Shown here: piece after piece, positions 17,008 to 24,380 of the stretch | Numbering within the stretch: the first letter of the stretch is position 1 | Layout: each line of letters begins with the position of its first letter | From: an uncultured SAR86 cluster bacterium | Lineage (GTDB): Bacteria > Pseudomonadota > Gammaproteobacteria > Magnimaribacterales > AG-339-G14 | DNA length: 41,605 bases | Assembly (NCBI GenBank): GCA_902536295.1 | Contig: CACAWS010000003.1 | Span: 1 to 41,605 of the forward strand | Direction: 5' to 3' | Notes under the pieces: model-generated | Databases searched by the model: none | What the model was told of the DNA's origin: nothing | Seen by the model: only the letters and a program-made list of their open reading frames with translations | Program-made: the position numbers and the translations under genes

Positions 17008-18060
17008 ATGATTAAAAGAGTTGAGGGAGAATTAAATGGCACTAAAGAAATGTCAAAAAAACATTTCATTGACGCCAAGGTTTTAAATGAATATTTAGAA
17101 CAGGAAATAGAAAATTACAAGGGCCCTTTGACAATTGAAGAATTTATTGGCGGTCAATCAAATCCTACATATCTTTTAAAAACTTTTTCAGCTTCATATG
17201 TTTTAAGAAGGAAGCCTCCAGGAAATTTATTAAAATCTGCGCATGCAGTCGATAGAGAATTTAGAGTTATTTCTGCTCTAAATAATACGGATGTACCTGT
17301 ACCAAAGGCCTACCTGCATTGTGATGATGAAACGCTCATAGGGACAGAATTCTATGTAATGGAATTTGTGAATGGAAGTGTTATTTGGAAACCAGATATT
17401 CCCCACGGAACAAACTTAGATAGAACCGAAATTTACAGATCCATGAATAATACTATCAAAAAATTACACAACGTTGATCCAATGAAAATTGGGTTAGAAG
17501 ATTTTGGCAAACCAGGAAATTATGTTGGAAGACAAGTTTCAAGATGGTCTAAACAATATCAAATGTCAGAAACTGAAAAGATTCCCGCCATGGATAATCT
17601 TATGAAATGGTTACCTGAAAACCTCCCATCCGAAAAACCTACCCGTCTAGTTCATGGAGATTTTAGTTTAACGAATGTAATAGTTGACGATACTACGAAT
17701 GAAATTGCATCAATTCTTGACTGGGAGCTTTCAACTTTGGGAGATCCAGTAGCGGACTTTAGCTATCACTGTCTCAGGTATACTGACAATCCTGTTATTT
17801 CGAACAATGAAAATTGCTTAAATTTAGGAATTCCTACCTTTCAAGAATACGTAAAAATGTATTTTGAAAATTCTGAATTTGAAGTTTCTGATGATGAGTG
17901 GAATCTGTACATGGCGTTTAACATGTTTAAAATAGCTGCAATTTTGCAGGGTATAACAGGCAGGGTGAGAGATGGTACTGCTGCTGGAAAGGATGCGGAT
18001 AAACTTTTTCCTCAAACAGTAGAATTAGCAAATAATGCTTGGAATTTAATAAATAGCTAG
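17008..18060 (+). CDS. APH-fold phosphotransferase, ACAD10/11 N-terminal domain type
   Basis: A kinase-like protein of the aminoglycoside phosphotransferase fold, 350 residues. It resembles the stand-alone bacterial homologues of the kinase domain of ACAD10/11, proteins that act on 4-hydroxy fatty acyl groups. Visible motifs are GGQSNPTYLL and YVLRRKPPGNLL (nucleotide lobe), the catalytic loop HGDFSLTNVIV and the metal motif SILDWELSTLGDPVADFSY. Start choice is uncertain: ATG at 17008 or ATG at 17050, both with weak ribosome sites. It lies 12 bases after the pteridine-reductase-like SDR and seven before the MFS gene. The substrate is unknown. Confidence 0.84.
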   Translation: MIKRVEGELNGTKEMSKKHFIDAKVLNEYLEQEIENYKGPLTIEEFIGGQSNPTYLLKTFSASYVLRRKPPGNLLKSAHAVDREFRVISALNNTDVPVPKAYLHCDDETLIGTEFYVMEFVNGSVIWKPDIPHGTNLDRTEIYRSMNNTIKKLHNVDPMKIGLEDFGKPGNYVGRQVSRWSKQYQMSETEKIPAMDNLMKWLPENLPSEKPTRLVHGDFSLTNVIVDDTTNEIASILDWELSTLGDPVADFSYHCLRYTDNPVISNNENCLNLGIPTFQEYVKMYFENSEFEVSDDEWNLYMAFNMFKIAAILQGITGRVRDGTAAGKDADKLFPQTVELANNAWNLINS

Positions 18061-18067
18061 CTTAAAA

Positions 18068-19654
18068 ATGGAATCAAAATTCAAACCTAATTTAGATAGT
18101 AAATATTCTTATTACGTTTTGTCTGTATTGTTAATCGTTTATATTTTTAACTTTTTAGATCGGCAAATTATAGCCATTCTTGCGAACGATATTAGAGAAG
18201 ACTTAGGTATATCTCTTAGCGATTTAGGTTTTTTATATGGGACAGCGTTTGCTATTTTTTATTCAATAGTTGGGATTCCCCTAGCAAAACTTGCTGATAG
18301 TTGGCATAGGAATTATTTAATTTCTGCTGGGGTTGGAATGTGGAGTTTGATGACTGCAGCTTCAGGTCTAATGAAAAGTTTTATTGGCTTAGCCATTTGC
18401 AGAATTGGTGTTGGAATCGGAGAATCTAGTGCAAGTCCTGCAGCTTACTCACTATTGTCCGATTACTTTTCTACCAAAGTTAAAACAACGGTGTATTCCA
18501 TCTACTCTAGTGGAATCTATATAGGGGGAGGAATAGGAATATTTCTAGGAGGATGGATTGCAGACTCTTGGAATAATATTTATCCGATATCAGAACAGGC
18601 TCCATTTCAATTTGCAGGTTGGCAGATTGCCTTTATAAGCGTTGGTTTGCCAGGCCTTCTTATTGCCCTTTTGGTGTTGACAATTAAAGAGCCTGAAAGA
18701 GGCCATTCCGAAGGAATTAAAATTGAAAAAGTCGATAAACCTTTTTCAGAAGCCTTGAAAATTCTCTATGGAATTTTGCCGTTTTCTGCGTTAATTTCTT
18801 TGCTTTACCAAAAAGAGAAAACTTCTGAGATTTTATATCAAGTCTATGCAACCTTTGCAGTGATATTAATGATCATAATTATGAGCTACCTAACGGGCGA
18901 TTCACTTCAATGGGGAGCTTTTGGATTGGGATTATTTACTCTTATAAGTTGGATACAAACTATGAAACTAAGTGATCCAATAGCTTTTTCTCTATCTTTT
19001 AAATCTAAAACTATTATTTTATGTATGATTGGATTTCCCTTAATCAGTTTTATGGGCTACGCAGTCAGCGCGTTTTTACCCGCATATTTCATAGAAACAT
19101 TTGAAGTGACGAAAACCGTTGCCGGGAGAAATCTAGGTTTACAAAGCGCCGTGTTTGGGTTTTTTGGATTACTGACTGGAGGACTTATTTCGGATTACTT
19201 AAGAAGGAAGTTCTTAAACGGTAGATTGTATGTTGGAATTTTTGCTGTAGTGACTTCGCCGGTATCAATTATCTTAACCCTTCAAGCTGAAACATTATTA
19301 ATTTTTTATACTTTTCATATTATCTGGTCTTACGTTTCAACTCTTTGGGTGGGATTATGTGTTGCTACTGTAACTGATCTTGTTTTACCTAGAATGAGAG
19401 CAATGATTTCTGCTTTTTGGATTTTAATGGCTTCGATTGTCGGTTTAGCATTAGGGCCCTATTCTATCGGAAAACTTGCTGACTATTTTCTTTCTATAGA
19501 TTTTTCAACCGCGGACTCAATAAGTTACTCAATTCAAATTTGGTGTTTAGTATTCATTATTAGTCTCATATCCTTAGTTCTTGCAACTAGATTTTTACCA
19601 AGCGAAGAGCAGACAAAAGTCGAAAGAGCAGTAGCCTTGGGTGAACAAGTTTAA
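18068..19654 (+). CDS. MFS transporter, spinster-like
   Basis: A major facilitator of 528 residues with about 12 membrane helices. The first helix YYVLSVLLIVYIFNFLDRQI, the following motif GIPLAKLADSWHR and CRIGVGIGESSASPAAYSLLSDYF match the bacterial spinster-like group. An enlarged cytoplasmic loop with extra hydrophobic segments lies between the two halves (residues 215-310). Substrates of these bacterial transporters are mostly unknown; lipids or organic acids are possible. Its position after the ACAD10/11-like kinase hints at a shared catabolic role, which is inference. It converges on folK with a four-base overlap of the 3' ends. Confidence 0.88.
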   Translation: MESKFKPNLDSKYSYYVLSVLLIVYIFNFLDRQIIAILANDIREDLGISLSDLGFLYGTAFAIFYSIVGIPLAKLADSWHRNYLISAGVGMWSLMTAASGLMKSFIGLAICRIGVGIGESSASPAAYSLLSDYFSTKVKTTVYSIYSSGIYIGGGIGIFLGGWIADSWNNIYPISEQAPFQFAGWQIAFISVGLPGLLIALLVLTIKEPERGHSEGIKIEKVDKPFSEALKILYGILPFSALISLLYQKEKTSEILYQVYATFAVILMIIIMSYLTGDSLQWGAFGLGLFTLISWIQTMKLSDPIAFSLSFKSKTIILCMIGFPLISFMGYAVSAFLPAYFIETFEVTKTVAGRNLGLQSAVFGFFGLLTGGLISDYLRRKFLNGRLYVGIFAVVTSPVSIILTLQAETLLIFYTFHIIWSYVSTLWVGLCVATVTDLVLPRMRAMISAFWILMASIVGLALGPYSIGKLADYFLSIDFSTADSISYSIQIWCLVFIISLISLVLATRFLPSEEQTKVERAVALGEQV

Positions 19655-20127
19655 TCTGAAACAGTTACTTCATTATAAAAAGAATTGTTCTCTCTTAGTA
19701 ATTCTTCAACACTTTTATTTGCAACTGGATGTAAAAGTTTAGGACATATTTCTGCTAAAGGAACCAAAACGAAAGCATACTTTAAGATATCAGGATGAGG
19801 AATAGTAATCTCTTCATTATGTATCTCATCATTAAAAGTCAATAAATCAAGATCTATTAATCTGTCAGAAAATTTTTCAATGTTTCTTTCTCGCCCCATT
19901 TCTTTCTCAATAGTTTTCAGTTGCAAATATGTTTGATTTAAGTTCGAATTTACTTCACAAACAATTACTTGATTGAGAAAATCATCTCCTTCAAATCCAA
20001 CAGATTTACTTTTGTAAATTTTTGAAATAATTTTTATTTTTGAAAACTTAGATATTTCATCTAAGGCCTTTTTTAAATTTTCGCTTGGATTAATATTACT
20101 TCCTAAGCTAATTGTAATGAGAGACAT
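19651..20127 (-). CDS. folK: FolK, HPPK (hydroxymethyldihydropterin pyrophosphokinase)
   Basis: FolK transfers pyrophosphate from ATP to 6-hydroxymethyl-7,8-dihydropterin in folate synthesis. It begins ITISLGSNINPSENL, carries the FLNQVIV segment, the catalytic loop MGRERNIEKFSDRLIDLDLLTF (in two parts, about 78-99) and IPHPDILKYAFVLVPLAEI. The 158 residues match the family. It overlaps folB by one base and forms a folB-folK unit that supplies the pterin arm, with the pteridine-reductase-like SDR coded nearby on the other strand. Confidence 0.95.
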   Translation of the reverse strand: MSLITISLGSNINPSENLKKALDEISKFSKIKIISKIYKSKSVGFEGDDFLNQVIVCEVNSNLNQTYLQLKTIEKEMGRERNIEKFSDRLIDLDLLTFNDEIHNEEITIPHPDILKYAFVLVPLAEICPKLLHPVANKSVEELLRENNSFYNEVTVSD

Positions 20128-20477
20128 TAATTCGATCTTATAATTTTTACACCAACATTCTTTGAGCCTCTCAAAGCTCCAGGCTTGCTAACAGAAACGA
20201 AAACTTTAGAAATCGATTTATTTTTCAAAATTAATTTAGCTATTTCTTCTGCCATTTTTTCAACTAGATAAAAAGAGGAATTTTCCACCATATTTATAAT
20301 ACTTTTACCGATGGATTTATAATTTAACGCATCATTTATGTTGTCGGACCTGCTTGCGCTTTTATTGTCAAAATCCATTTCTACGTTTATTTTTACAATT
20401 TGTTTTACTTCTCTCTCCCATCCGAAAATACCTATTATGGTTTCAATCTCTAGGTCTTCGATAAATACTTTATCCAT
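20127..20477 (-). CDS. folB: FolB, dihydroneopterin aldolase
   Basis: FolB cleaves dihydroneopterin to hydroxymethyldihydropterin, the FolK substrate. This compact protein of 116 residues has the signatures DKVFIEDLEIETIIGIFGWER near the N-terminus (in two parts), LNYKSIGKSI and the C-terminal KVFVSVSKPGALRGSKNVGV. I place the start at ATG 20477 because GGAGG lies six bases upstream; a TTG at 20483 would add two residues. It overlaps the end of tsaD by eight bases. In Pseudomonas plsY sits between folB and tsaD, and here it does not. Confidence 0.95.
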   Translation of the reverse strand: MDKVFIEDLEIETIIGIFGWEREVKQIVKINVEMDFDNKSASRSDNINDALNYKSIGKSIINMVENSSFYLVEKMAEEIAKLILKNKSISKVFVSVSKPGALRGSKNVGVKIIRSN

Positions 20478-21492
20478 TATCAACCTCCTCTAAGCTCCAT
20501 TTAGGATTAACAGAAATTTTGTTATCTTCATTGGGAAGATTTATTTTTTCGTAACCTGTGAATGCAATCATTGTTCCATTATCTGTGCAATGCGAAAAAT
20601 CTGGATAAATCGCTGAACAACCTTGGTGTAAGTCTTTAGAAAACCTTCTTCTCAACTCTTTATTAGCTGCCACGCCACCTGATAAAACTACTTGCTTCAA
20701 ATCAAAGTCAATGAGTGCTTTATTAGTTTTATGCAATAAACAGTCAATTGCAGCATTCTGAAATTCTAAACAAATATTTGAAATTAATTGATTCGAAAGT
20801 TCACCTTCCTTTTTTAATTCATTAACTTTATATAACACAGCGGTCTTAAGGCCGCTAAAACTAAAATTATAATCATTCGAGTTCAAAATTGGGCGAGGCA
20901 GCTTATCTTTCGTATTTTTTCCTCTTACAGACATTTTTTCAATTTCAGGCCCTCCTGGATATTTTAAACCTAACAATTTTGCAGTTTTGTCAAAAGCTTC
21001 TCCAACAGCATCATCTATAGTTTGACCAAGTATTTTATATACTCCTGATTGTTCTACTTTAGCCAAAATAGTATGTCCGCCCGATACTAATAAAGTTAAA
21101 AAAGGATAACAAAGCTCAGGTGCATCAAACTTAGCCATCAGTAAATGTGCTTCCATATGATGAACAGGAATTACAGGTTTGTCTAAAGCAAAACCTAAAG
21201 ATTTAGCAAAAGCCGCGCCAACCATTAACGGTCCTCTTAGTCCAGGTCCCTTAGTGTAAGCAATTACGTCAATATCTTTCAGATTAATATTAGAATCATT
21301 TAGTCCTTTCTTTAACAAAGGTAAGAATTTATTTGTGTGATCCCTCGCAGCTAATTCTGGTACAACTCCTCCGTATAACGAATGTTTGTCAGCTTGACTG
21401 AATAGACACTCAAAAATAATTTTTTTATTTTTTCCATCGTATAAAGCAACTCCTGTCTCATCACATGAAGTTTCAATTCCTAGAACAAGCAT
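20470..21492 (-). CDS. tsaD: TsaD, tRNA threonylcarbamoyladenosine (t6A37) transferase subunit
   Basis: TsaD, with TsaB, TsaE and TsaC, makes N6-threonylcarbamoyladenosine at position 37 of ANN-decoding tRNAs. The start is the ATG at 21492 (MLVLGIETSCDET), giving 340 residues, the normal length; an extension to 21570 would run back over the rpsU promoter. The metal site HHMEAH, the ASKHA-fold motifs GIETSCDETG and LVSGGHT, DDAVGEAFDK, GLKYPGG and the C-terminal SGGVAANKELR are present. It is divergent from rpsU, as in other gammaproteobacteria. Confidence 0.97.
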   Translation of the reverse strand: MLVLGIETSCDETGVALYDGKNKKIIFECLFSQADKHSLYGGVVPELAARDHTNKFLPLLKKGLNDSNINLKDIDVIAYTKGPGLRGPLMVGAAFAKSLGFALDKPVIPVHHMEAHLLMAKFDAPELCYPFLTLLVSGGHTILAKVEQSGVYKILGQTIDDAVGEAFDKTAKLLGLKYPGGPEIEKMSVRGKNTKDKLPRPILNSNDYNFSFSGLKTAVLYKVNELKKEGELSNQLISNICLEFQNAAIDCLLHKTNKALIDFDLKQVVLSGGVAANKELRRRFSKDLHQGCSAIYPDFSHCTDNGTMIAFTGYEKINLPNEDNKISVNPKWSLEEVDNG

Positions 21493-21531
21493 TTTTAAAT
21501 AATAACAGATCAAAAACGTCATCCAAAAGTT

Positions 21532-21560
21532 TTGCATTATTACTATTTGATAGATAGAAT
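21532..21560 (+). promoter_or_regulatory. Predicted sigma-70 promoter of rpsU
   Basis: TTGCAT (21532-21537) and TAGAAT (21555-21560) are separated by exactly 17 bases, a good -35/-10 pair in the 84-base divergent gap between tsaD and rpsU. Initiation about seven bases after the -10 would leave only about ten leader bases before the ATG at 21577, where no ribosome site is visible. The mRNA may therefore be nearly leaderless, or a second promoter may exist. The match was found by eye only. Confidence 0.5.
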
Positions 21561-21576
21561 TGCCATCCAAATAGTT

Positions 21577-21795
21577 ATGCCAATTATAAAACTGAAAGAA
21601 ACTGAATCATTCGACGCTGGTCTAAGACGTTTCAAAAGGTCTTGTGATAAAGCAGGAGTTATTGCTGAGGTAAGAAAGAGAGAGTTCTATGAAAAACCTA
21701 CCGCAGTCAGAAAACGTAAGGCTGCAGCAGCCGTAAAAAGAGCTTCTAAAAGACGGAAAATGGGAACAATGCCGCCTCTTAGAGCTAGATTCTGA
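21577..21795 (+). CDS. rpsU: Ribosomal protein S21
   Basis: A small basic protein of 72 residues of the 30S subunit, placed near the anti-Shine-Dalgarno end of 16S rRNA. It begins [19 protein letters not shown], carries KRSCDKAGV and [14 protein letters not shown], and ends in a basic [10 protein letters not shown] segment. I use the ATG at 21577; upstream in-frame codons to 21532 are leader sequence. It is followed after seven bases by yqeY, as in Pseudomonas. The dnaG and rpoD genes that often follow in this macromolecular synthesis operon are not here. Confidence 0.97.
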   Translation: MPIIKLKETESFDAGLRRFKRSCDKAGVIAEVRKREFYEKPTAVRKRKAAAAVKRASKRRKMGTMPPLRARF

Positions 21796-21802
21796 ATTAA
21801 CC

Positions 21803-22252
21803 ATGTCTCAAGAACTATTAACTTCTATTCAGGAAGATGTGAAATCTTCCCTTAAATCAGGCAATAAATTTAAAGCATCAACACTGAGATTGATTGTCTC
21901 AGCAATAAAACTTGAAGAAAAAAATAAATCAGAACTTTTATCTGATACTGAAGCTTTAGAAATACTATCTAAAATGATAAAACAACGTAAAGATTCTATC
22001 GATCAATTTGAAACCGCAAATAGACTGGAATTAGCTGAAAAAGAAAAAAAAGAAATTGAAATAATTCAAAACTATCTTCCTAAACAATTATCAGAAGAAG
22101 AACTTTCAATCTTAATTAAAAAGGTAATTAAAGAAGTTAATGCCGAATCCGTTAAAGATATGGGAAAAGTGATGGGTACGCTAAAACCAAAAATTATCGG
22201 AAAAGCTGATGCTGGCAAAGCAAGCAGCTTAATTAAGAAGCTATTGTCTTAA
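21803..22252 (+). CDS. yqeY: GatB/YqeY domain protein
   Basis: A stand-alone YqeY protein of 149 residues, related to the tail domain of the amidotransferase subunit GatB. Typical segments are STLRLIVSAIK near residue 26, the charged helix EILSKMIKQRKDSIDQFE, EKEKKEIEIIQNYLPKQLSEEEL and the C-terminal MGKVMGTLKPKIIGKADAGK. A role in tRNA-dependent amidation is suspected but unproven for the stand-alone form. It follows rpsU by seven bases and is probably co-transcribed. Its 3' end overlaps that of the convergent riboflavin synthase gene by 12 bases. Confidence 0.93.
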   Translation: MSQELLTSIQEDVKSSLKSGNKFKASTLRLIVSAIKLEEKNKSELLSDTEALEILSKMIKQRKDSIDQFETANRLELAEKEKKEIEIIQNYLPKQLSEEELSILIKKVIKEVNAESVKDMGKVMGTLKPKIIGKADAGKASSLIKKLLS

Positions 22253-22837
22253 TTTTTTTAAGGTTTCTACAATAGTAACTGTTTGTTGATCAGCTTCAAT
22301 ATTAAGCAAATCTCCTTCGTTGACATATTTTAAATTCGTATTTTTTAAGGTTTCAGGAATAATAGAAATTACAAATGATTTTTTTGTCACTTTAACCACG
22401 GTCAGACTAATTCCATTTATAGCAACATAACCTTTTTTTAAAATGAAATTAGAAATACTACTTGGCAGTTCTATTTTTAAAAGATTTTCTTTTGCTTTAT
22501 TAAAACTTATAACTTTACCTTTGGCATGAATATGACCAGAAACTAAATGCCCTCCAATTTCATCTCCAAGTTTGAGTGACCTTTCAAGATTTACAGGTAC
22601 TTTCAAATTTAAATAATCAAGATTTGTTAATTTGAGAGACTCATGAATTACATCAAAAAAAACTTTTTCAGGATTAAACCTTTTAACGGTCAAGCAAACA
22701 CCATTAACTGCGATGCTATCTCCTTTTTTTAAACCTTTTGTAAATTTTTTTGAAACACCCACAGATAGACTAATTCCATATGACTTAGTTTCCTTAGAAA
22801 CAGATTTCGAATATTCTTGAACAATTCCACTAAACAT
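22241..22837 (-). CDS. ribE: Riboflavin synthase, alpha subunit
   Basis: This enzyme dismutates two 6,7-dimethyl-8-ribityllumazines into riboflavin and a pyrimidine. Its 198 residues form two tandem lumazine-binding repeats: the first starts MFSGIVQE and contains GDSIAVNGVCLTV, the second contains GGHLVSGHIHAKGKV and GYVAINGISLTVV. It lies two bases downstream of pyrE, so the two are likely one unit. No FMN riboswitch is visible upstream, and there would be no room for one in this arrangement. Confidence 0.96.
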   Translation of the reverse strand: MFSGIVQEYSKSVSKETKSYGISLSVGVSKKFTKGLKKGDSIAVNGVCLTVKRFNPEKVFFDVIHESLKLTNLDYLNLKVPVNLERSLKLGDEIGGHLVSGHIHAKGKVISFNKAKENLLKIELPSSISNFILKKGYVAINGISLTVVKVTKKSFVISIIPETLKNTNLKYVNEGDLLNIEADQQTVTIVETLKKLRQ

Positions 22838-22839
22838 TT

Positions 22840-23394
22840 TTATAAATTCAAATCTGAAAATTTAGCTATTGAATAAACTTTAACTCCTTCTTGATTTAGA
22901 TTAGATCTGTAAGAATTGCCATTTTCATCTTTTTCTTCTCTATCGAAGGCTACTAATGCTGCAATTAATTTTGCATCATTATTGTTTAAGTAATTCAAAG
23001 CGCCTTTTATAGCAGTTCCGGCCGTCAAAACATCATCAATTACTAAAACTTTTTTATCTTTCAAAATTCCAATAAAATCTCCGCCCTCACCATGAAGTTT
23101 TGTCTCTTTTCGGTCAAATACATAACTAATTTCGTTTTTAGTTTCTTTGTAATATTCAATTCCAACTGCAGCTGCAAGTGGTATCCCTTTATATGCAGGG
23201 CCAAATATACAATCAAATTCTAAATCATTATTTAAAATTAAATCTACATAATGTTTAGACAAAATTGTCAAAGAACTTGCATTGAAGAATTTTGAAATAT
23301 CAAAAAAATAATTACTTTTGATCCCAGATTTTAGAGTGAAATCTCCATATCTTAAGGCATCAAGTTCTTGAGCTTTTTCTAAAAAAGATTGCAT
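22840..23394 (-). CDS. pyrE: PyrE, orotate phosphoribosyltransferase (short C-terminus)
   Basis: PyrE couples orotate to PRPP, giving OMP in pyrimidine synthesis. Motifs: FTLKSGIKSNYFFDISKF (about 20-37), FGPAYKGIPLAAAV, FDRKETKLHGEGGDFIG (flexible catalytic loop) and the PRPP-binding VLVIDDVLTAGTAIKGAL. At 184 residues it is about 28 shorter than E. coli PyrE, ending right after the last core strand (VKVYSIAKFSDLNL). The stop is two bases before the riboflavin synthase ATG, so the missing tail looks like trimming, not a frameshift. It is divergent from gmk with 27 bases between. Confidence 0.95.
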   Translation of the reverse strand: MQSFLEKAQELDALRYGDFTLKSGIKSNYFFDISKFFNASSLTILSKHYVDLILNNDLEFDCIFGPAYKGIPLAAAVGIEYYKETKNEISYVFDRKETKLHGEGGDFIGILKDKKVLVIDDVLTAGTAIKGALNYLNNNDAKLIAALVAFDREEKDENGNSYRSNLNQEGVKVYSIAKFSDLNL

Positions 23395-23421
23395 ATATTT
23401 GATATTCTAGACACTTTCTCT

Positions 23422-24045
23422 ATGGATAAAAACTTAAATAATCTTTTCGTAATTTCCAGTCCTTCGGGTGGAGGAAAGTCAAGTTTAATTGAAGCCTTGT
23501 TGTCTGAACCAAATGCTCAAAATCTTAGTTTATCTATTTCTTTTACAACAAGATTAAAAAGGTCTACCGAGGAAGATGGAAAAAATTATTATTTCATAGA
23601 TCGAAAAGAATTTGAAAAAAAAATAAATAACAATGATTTTCTTGAATATGCTGAGGTTTTTAACAATTTTTATGGAACTGAACGACAAAAAACTGAAAAG
23701 ATCCTTAAATCTAAAGACTTATTACTTGAACTTGATTGGCAAGGAGCTTTTAATATTAAAGAAAAATTTATTGAAACAAAAAATATTTTTTTAATACCTC
23801 CCTCCTTTGACGACTTAAAAAAAAGGCTCAAAAACAGAGGTACAGAATCAAATGAATCCATCGAAATGCGTCTCTCTGCTGCTAAAGAAGAGATTTCAAA
23901 ACATAGCTCATATGATTATCTAGTCTTAAATGACAATTTTGAGTTTGCTTTGGAAGATTTGAAGAAAATAGTGCTAAATAAAGTATCAGTAGAAGATTTT
24001 GAATCAAGAGTGACAGACAAACTTTTAAACAAGTTACTAGATTAA
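23422..24045 (+). CDS. gmk: Guanylate kinase
   Basis: Gmk phosphorylates GMP to GDP. The P-loop reads SSPSGGGKSSL (about residues 12-22), where the first Gly of the usual GPSGAGKSS is Ser, a change also known in other bacteria. The GMP-binding SFTTRLKRSTEEDGKNYYF and EYAEVFNNFYGT follow, then LLELDWQGAFNIK and the lid segment RLKNRGTES. I use the ATG at 23422 (207 residues); an earlier in-frame ATG at 23389 would overlap pyrE. It starts the gmk-rpoZ-spoT-ridA-recG series, conserved in gammaproteobacteria. Confidence 0.96.
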   Translation: MDKNLNNLFVISSPSGGGKSSLIEALLSEPNAQNLSLSISFTTRLKRSTEEDGKNYYFIDRKEFEKKINNNDFLEYAEVFNNFYGTERQKTEKILKSKDLLLELDWQGAFNIKEKFIETKNIFLIPPSFDDLKKRLKNRGTESNESIEMRLSAAKEEISKHSSYDYLVLNDNFEFALEDLKKIVLNKVSVEDFESRVTDKLLNKLLD

Positions 24046-24077
24046 ACAAATAATTTTGAGTAGAATCATCACCCACT

Positions 24078-24335
24078 ATGGCTAGAATTACAGTTGAAGA
24101 TTGTTTAAAACAAATACCCAATCGTTACGAAATGGTAAAACTTGCTGCAAAAAGAGTAAAACAATTAGCTGTAGATGGAAGAGAACCAACAGTAGATCCA
24201 GACGATGATAAACCAACTGTGATAGCTCTGAGAGAGATAGCTGCCGGAAATGTTACAACCGAAAACATAGACAGCTTCAACTTTGATGCCCTTGAAGAAG
24301 AATTTTCTGAACAACTTCAGTCTGACGAAGACTAA
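24078..24335 (+). CDS. rpoZ: RNA polymerase omega subunit
   Basis: Omega binds the beta-prime subunit, helps assemble RNA polymerase and forms part of one ppGpp site in E. coli. The 85 residues start [26 protein letters not shown] (in two parts), with [15 protein letters not shown] and an acidic tail. It lies between gmk and spoT, as in E. coli and Pseudomonas. The 32-base gap before it has a possible -10 box (TAGAAT, 24061-24066) but no clear -35. Confidence 0.97.
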   Translation: MARITVEDCLKQIPNRYEMVKLAAKRVKQLAVDGREPTVDPDDDKPTVIALREIAAGNVTTENIDSFNFDALEEEFSEQLQSDED

Positions 24336-24380
24336 TCATCAAAAAGTCTGATATTTCAATAAATTTGCTAAACTTTCTGT

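Noticed and set aside
21493-21570. Longer N-terminus for TsaD
   Set aside because: TsaD proteins start at the LVLGIETSCDET strand; the extension overlaps the rpsU promoter and has no family match.
22838-23000. FMN riboswitch upstream of riboflavin synthase
   Set aside because: The upstream sequence is the pyrE coding region with a two-base gap, and no RFN-element motifs are present.
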